Positions 52,341 through 55,309 of a stretch of DNA of 55,309 nt are shown piece after piece. A model generated the notes under the pieces. It saw only the letters and a list, made by a program, of their open reading frames with translations, searched no databases and was not told where the DNA came from. Position 1 is the stretch's first letter; each line of letters opens with the position of its first letter. Source of the DNA: Frankia sp. AgB32 (GTDB lineage Bacteria > Actinomycetota > Actinomycetes > Frankiales > Frankiaceae); assembly GCF_023243045.1 (NCBI RefSeq), contig NZ_JALKFX010000039.1, positions 1 through 55,309 on the forward strand, read 5' to 3'. The translations under genes and the position numbers were made by a program.

Positions 52341-53362
52341 AGCGCGCGCAGCTCGTCGTCGTCCACCCGACCGACGAGGTGCAGCCAGTCGGCCGCGCCG
52401 GCCGCGCGGATCTTCTTCTCCAGCTCCGGCCGCTCATAGCCCTCGCCGACGATGACCGCCTCCATCGTCGGGTGCTCCGTGCGGGCCCGCAGGAGGGCGT
52501 CGATGAGCAGGCCGAACCGCTTCACCGGGACGAGGCGGCCCACCGAGAGCACCAGCGGATGCGGCGAGCGCTCACCCGCCGGGGTGTAGGCCGGGTCGAT
52601 GCCCGGCGGCACCACCGTGATGTTGCGCGGCGGCAGGCCCAGCAGCTCGATGATCTCGTGGCGGGACGACTGGGACAGCGTCAGGATCCGGGTCCGCCGG
52701 TACATCGGCGGGGCCACCCGGAACTCCATCGTCTCGCCGACCTTCGCGAGCCGGGGCGAGAGCACCATCCGCCACATCTCCGCGTGCACATGGTGCAGGA
52801 ACACCACCCGCGGGCAACGAGCCCACACGGGGGAGAAGAACGGCATTCCGTTCCAGATCTCGACCAGGCCGTCCCACGGCCCGCCCCGGCCCGCCGCGCC
52901 GGAGAACGCCGTGCGGGGGAAGACGGAGTAGCGCCCGGCCTTGCGCACGACCGCGTAGCCGTTGCGGCGCACCGTCTCGGGGTGCCCCGGTGCCATCGCC
53001 GTGCGCAGGCTCACCTCGACGCCAGCCTGCGCCCACTGCTCCGCGACCTTGTCGGCGTGCAGCTCCGAGCCGCCGGACTCGGGATCGTCGAGGTCCCGCC
53101 AGGCCAGCATGTGCACCCGGCGCAGGCCCGAGGTCTCGACCAGCTCCGCCAGGGACGGACGCCGCGGCCCGATTCCCTCGATGCCGGGCGCGCCGACCTG
53201 CGGGGTGAGCAGCCCCGCGGGCACCGCGGCGCCGCCGGTCGCGGACGGCCTGCCCGCTGGGCCGCCGCTACCGGGCGCCGCGGGCCCGGCCGGCAGGATC
53301 AGTCCCGACGGGGTGGGCGGGATCGTCGCGCCGGGGCGCCGGCCGTTGCTCGGCGCGGTCAT
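51899..53362 (-). CDS. GT4-family glycosyltransferase
   Basis: 487 residues. An N-terminal low-complexity leader (about 1-70) precedes a GT-B fold: MLAWRDLDDPESGGSELHADK, FLHHVHAEMWRM, then VPPGIDPAYTPAGERSPHP (location about 270), VLSVGRLVPVKRFGLLIDAL, and the donor-site E-x7-E motif SAREGWGMTITEAAACGVPS near 380. It should transfer a sugar from a nucleotide donor to a lipid- or glycan-linked acceptor at the cytosolic side. The ATG at 53362 overlaps the flippase stop (ATGA, 53359-53362). Its 3' end overlaps the opposing membrane glycosyltransferase gene by 442 bases, so one of the two stops may be wrong or displaced by an error. Confidence 0.9.
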   Translation of the reverse strand: MTAPSNGRRPGATIPPTPSGLILPAGPAAPGSGGPAGRPSATGGAAVPAGLLTPQVGAPGIEGIGPRRPSLAELVETSGLRRVHMLAWRDLDDPESGGSELHADKVAEQWAQAGVEVSLRTAMAPGHPETVRRNGYAVVRKAGRYSVFPRTAFSGAAGRGGPWDGLVEIWNGMPFFSPVWARCPRVVFLHHVHAEMWRMVLSPRLAKVGETMEFRVAPPMYRRTRILTLSQSSRHEIIELLGLPPRNITVVPPGIDPAYTPAGERSPHPLVLSVGRLVPVKRFGLLIDALLRARTEHPTMEAVIVGEGYERPELEKKIRAAGAADWLHLVGRVDDDELRALYQRSWVLTSASAREGWGMTITEAAACGVPSVATRIAGHTDAVIDGETGLLVEADELGRTLAGVLTDRDLHARLAAGALAHAATFTWEETARSTFAALVREAARRNGPGSAAARAAHQHTVSSPALRTTSSRLSTIRPWITSLYRHG

Positions 53363-55080
53363 GCCCGCTCCGTCCGGCGGGCCGCGGCCAGCACGCACAG
53401 GCCGGTGACGATGGTCAGCGCCGCCTGGACCGCGAAGTCGACGCGAGCGGTCGACGTCGGCGATCCGTCCGCCCACAACAGCAGGGGGACGGCCACCGCG
53501 GCGGCGAGGCCCAGAGCCAGCAGCACGCCGCGCTCGCCGAGGGCGAGCAGGTAATGAGTGAACAGCACGGTAGCTCCGAGACAGGTCATCGCTGCGGCCA
53601 GGGGGAGGAGCGCGCCGGAGGCGTCGGTGAAGCGGGGGCCGAAGGCCAGAGCAAGAAGTTTGTCGGGTCCGGCGAGGGCGGCGCCGAGCAGCCCCACCGC
53701 GGGTACGAGGAGTATTGCGATGGTTGCGCCAAGTTGATGCAGGGCGTGCTGCCCGAGATGGCGCCGATCGGCGGCCTCGGGCAGCAGGAAGCCGGCCAGC
53801 ACCACCGCGGCGAGTACCAGCACCTTGCTGGCGACCGAGACGGCGGCGTACGACCCCGACCGGTCCGGCGCCAGCCGGCCCTGCACCAGCACGTCGACGT
53901 TCTGGAGCAGCGCCAGCAGGGCGAGCGCGACCAGCGCGGCCCCCACCTCCGCGGCCAGCCGCGCGGGCGCCGGCCCCGCGCCCGGCACGGCCGGCACGGC
54001 CAGCGGGTTCGGGCTGGCGGCCGGGCCCGGTGGCGCGGCGGGCGTGCTCGCCGTCCCGGGAGCGGCCGCGTGAGCTGGGCCGAGGGCGTGCGGATGACGG
54101 GCCAACGACCAGCGGGCGTGCAGCAGCGCCGCCAGCACGCCGCACAGGACGCCGATCGCCACGCCGGACTCGTCCAGGCCGGCCAGTACCAGACCGATCG
54201 TCACCATGGACTTGATCGCGGCGTCGGCCAGCAGGTTCACGGCCAGGGCCGGGTAGAGCCGGGCGCACTGGAGCAGGCCGCGGTCGACGCACAGCAGGCA
54301 CCAGGCCGCGCCCGCAGTGATGATCTCGGCGACGCCGCCCGGGCCGGGCAGGGACAGTTCGTGCGCCACGATCCCCCGGCCCACGACGGCCAGCACCGCG
54401 ACGATCAGAACCGTCGCGACCCCGGCCCGCCGGACCCGGCGCACCCAGCCGGAGACCAGGTCCAGCTGACCGCTGTGCTGCCAGGTCGTGATCCGGCGGA
54501 CGACGCCGACGAGCAGCGCGCTGCCTGGCATCGACACGACGAAGAAGATCGCGATGAGCTGGGCCACGGCGCCGTAGGAGCGGGTGCTCATCGCGCGGGC
54601 GATGAGCAGCGTGACCCCCATGTTGGCCGCGTTGGCCACGAGACCGGCCATGGCCAGCGGGATGGCGCCGCGCAGCGCCCCCCGCAGCCGGGTCCCACGG
54701 GTCTGCCGCAGCCGCCGGGCCAGCGCCGCACCACGGCCGGAACCTGTGCGGTCGACCGCCGGTGGCGGGGGAGCGAGGCCGGGGTGGTGGGGGTACCGGT
54801 CCGCCAGCGGACCGGGGATGACGGCCAGCAGGCCGGCCGACTGGCCGTCGGCGTCCACCTGGCCGGCGTCCACCTGGCCGGCGTCCTCGTCTGTGCCCAC
54901 CTCGTCGGTGCTCACTTCGGCGACGCTCGCCTCGTCGGTGCCCTGTTCGTCGACGAGCGCGCCGGGGGCGCGTCGGGGGAGACCGAGGGGGCGATGGGGC
55001 CGCCGGCCCGTGGTGCGGTGTGGTGTTGCTCGCCGGGTGGCGGCCGATTCGTCCCCCGGCGGCACCGCGTTGCGGTTCAC
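53359..55080 (-). CDS. MOP-superfamily flippase-like polysaccharide exporter
   Basis: 573-residue polytopic membrane protein. The first 135 residues are cytosolic and low-complexity, with an acidic repeat (DAGQVDAGQVDADGQ). About 12 membrane segments follow, for example IPLAMAGLVANAANMGVTLL, AIFFVVSMPGSALLVGVV and AAVAVPLLLWADG. The pattern RAMSTRSYGAVAQL matches the Wzx/MurJ-like MOP flippases that move lipid-linked sugars across the membrane. GTG start with GGGGAGGG upstream. It is coupled to the GT4 gene by ATGA, so the two form one glycan-assembly unit. The lipid-linked substrate is unknown. Confidence 0.85.
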   Translation of the reverse strand: MNRNAVPPGDESAATRRATPHRTTGRRPHRPLGLPRRAPGALVDEQGTDEASVAEVSTDEVGTDEDAGQVDAGQVDADGQSAGLLAVIPGPLADRYPHHPGLAPPPPAVDRTGSGRGAALARRLRQTRGTRLRGALRGAIPLAMAGLVANAANMGVTLLIARAMSTRSYGAVAQLIAIFFVVSMPGSALLVGVVRRITTWQHSGQLDLVSGWVRRVRRAGVATVLIVAVLAVVGRGIVAHELSLPGPGGVAEIITAGAAWCLLCVDRGLLQCARLYPALAVNLLADAAIKSMVTIGLVLAGLDESGVAIGVLCGVLAALLHARWSLARHPHALGPAHAAAPGTASTPAAPPGPAASPNPLAVPAVPGAGPAPARLAAEVGAALVALALLALLQNVDVLVQGRLAPDRSGSYAAVSVASKVLVLAAVVLAGFLLPEAADRRHLGQHALHQLGATIAILLVPAVGLLGAALAGPDKLLALAFGPRFTDASGALLPLAAAMTCLGATVLFTHYLLALGERGVLLALGLAAAVAVPLLLWADGSPTSTARVDFAVQAALTIVTGLCVLAAARRTERA

Positions 55081-55201
55081 GAGAGCCCTCCCCGACGAGA
55101 CACCCGGACATGGTCCCCGACCGGTGCCACGGAATACCCCACCCGCGGCCGTTTCACCCCTGGCGGGTGGCGGGTGGTGTGGTTCGTCCGGGGACCGGTG
55201 T

Positions 55202-55309
55202 TCACCGGATCGTCAGCGCCTTGCCCGCCAGTTCGGACTCCAGGACGAGGTCCGAGTCGACCATCATCGCGATCAGTTCCTCGAAACCGACCTTCGGTTC
55301 CCAGCCCAG
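55202..55309 (-). CDS. GDP-mannose 4,6-dehydratase-like protein, C-terminal 35 residues
   Basis: The window ends inside this leftward gene. The visible C-terminus LGWEPKVGFEELIAMMVDSD, followed by LVLESELAGKALTIR, resembles the end of GDP-mannose 4,6-dehydratases and related sugar-nucleotide epimerases (typical pattern LGWxPxVSFEELVxxMVxxD). If right, it supplies GDP-4-keto-6-deoxymannose to the glycan genes beside it. The catalytic part is outside the window, so the identification is tentative. Confidence 0.65.
   Translation of the reverse strand: MGWEPKVGFEELIAMMVDSDLVLESELAGKALTIR

Overview
This is a very GC-rich actinobacterial chromosome segment, most likely from Frankia or a close relative. 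The genus is an inference from gene content and composition. The evidence is a principal sigma factor of HrdB type, Lsr2, the actinobacterial families DUF3046, DUF3263 and LytR_C, a B12-dependent ribonucleotide reductase next to NrdR, SOS boxes of the TCGAAC-N4-GTTCGA type, many GTG starts and few intergenic gaps. Most of the window is core chromosome. I saw no tRNA, rRNA, CRISPR array, insertion sequence or prophage.

Layout. 1-5.9 kb: a gene-free stretch, then an Xaa-Pro aminopeptidase, Lsr2, a NYN/PIN-type putative RNase and a single ABC ATPase. 6-16.4 kb: a translationally coupled minus-strand operon with AcuC deacetylase, a GNAT/acyl-CoA-synthetase protein acetyltransferase and a giant PAS-GAF-SpoIIE-HATPase protein; it diverges from acetoacetyl-CoA synthetase, whose C-terminal lysine lies in a PX4GK acetylation motif. 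16.6-19.9 kb: the principal sigma factor and a GH63-like glycosidase. 19.9-29 kb: nrdJ (with a 357-residue LAGLIDADG intein) and nrdR, a LysM protein diverging from lexA across three LexA boxes, and hflX. 28.7-35.4 kb: an AraC regulator, a VOC protein, dapF, a degenerate EAL protein, miaA, an extradiol-dioxygenase-like gene and miaB. 35.7-39.2 kb: a gluABCD-type amino-acid ABC transporter. 39.2-43.6 kb: rny, recX, recA (with a LexA box) and a DUF3046 gene. 43.8-48.9 kb: the start of an Lhr-type helicase, most of otsA, otsB, a LytR_C protein, a DUF3263 protein and an RNHCP protein. 49.2-55.3 kb: glutamate dehydrogenase, a GT-C membrane protein, a GT4 glycosyltransferase, a flippase-like protein and the end of a GDP-mannose dehydratase-like gene.

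How the genes work together. The recA, lexA and LysM genes form a coherent SOS module. The nrdR-nrdJ pair supplies dNTPs under probable NrdR autoregulation. The acetyltransferase, deacetylase and CoA ligase look like a complete reversible lysine-acetylation circuit, joined by translational coupling to a stress-signalling phosphatase-like protein. The right end looks like a mannose-related glycan synthesis locus.

Caution. Four tracts dominated by G or C (about 1-60, 16447-16535, 44857-44908 and 48890-48982) look like sequencing or gap-closing artefacts. One of them joins the start of the helicase gene in frame to otsA, giving a false fusion. Another truncates the RNHCP gene.
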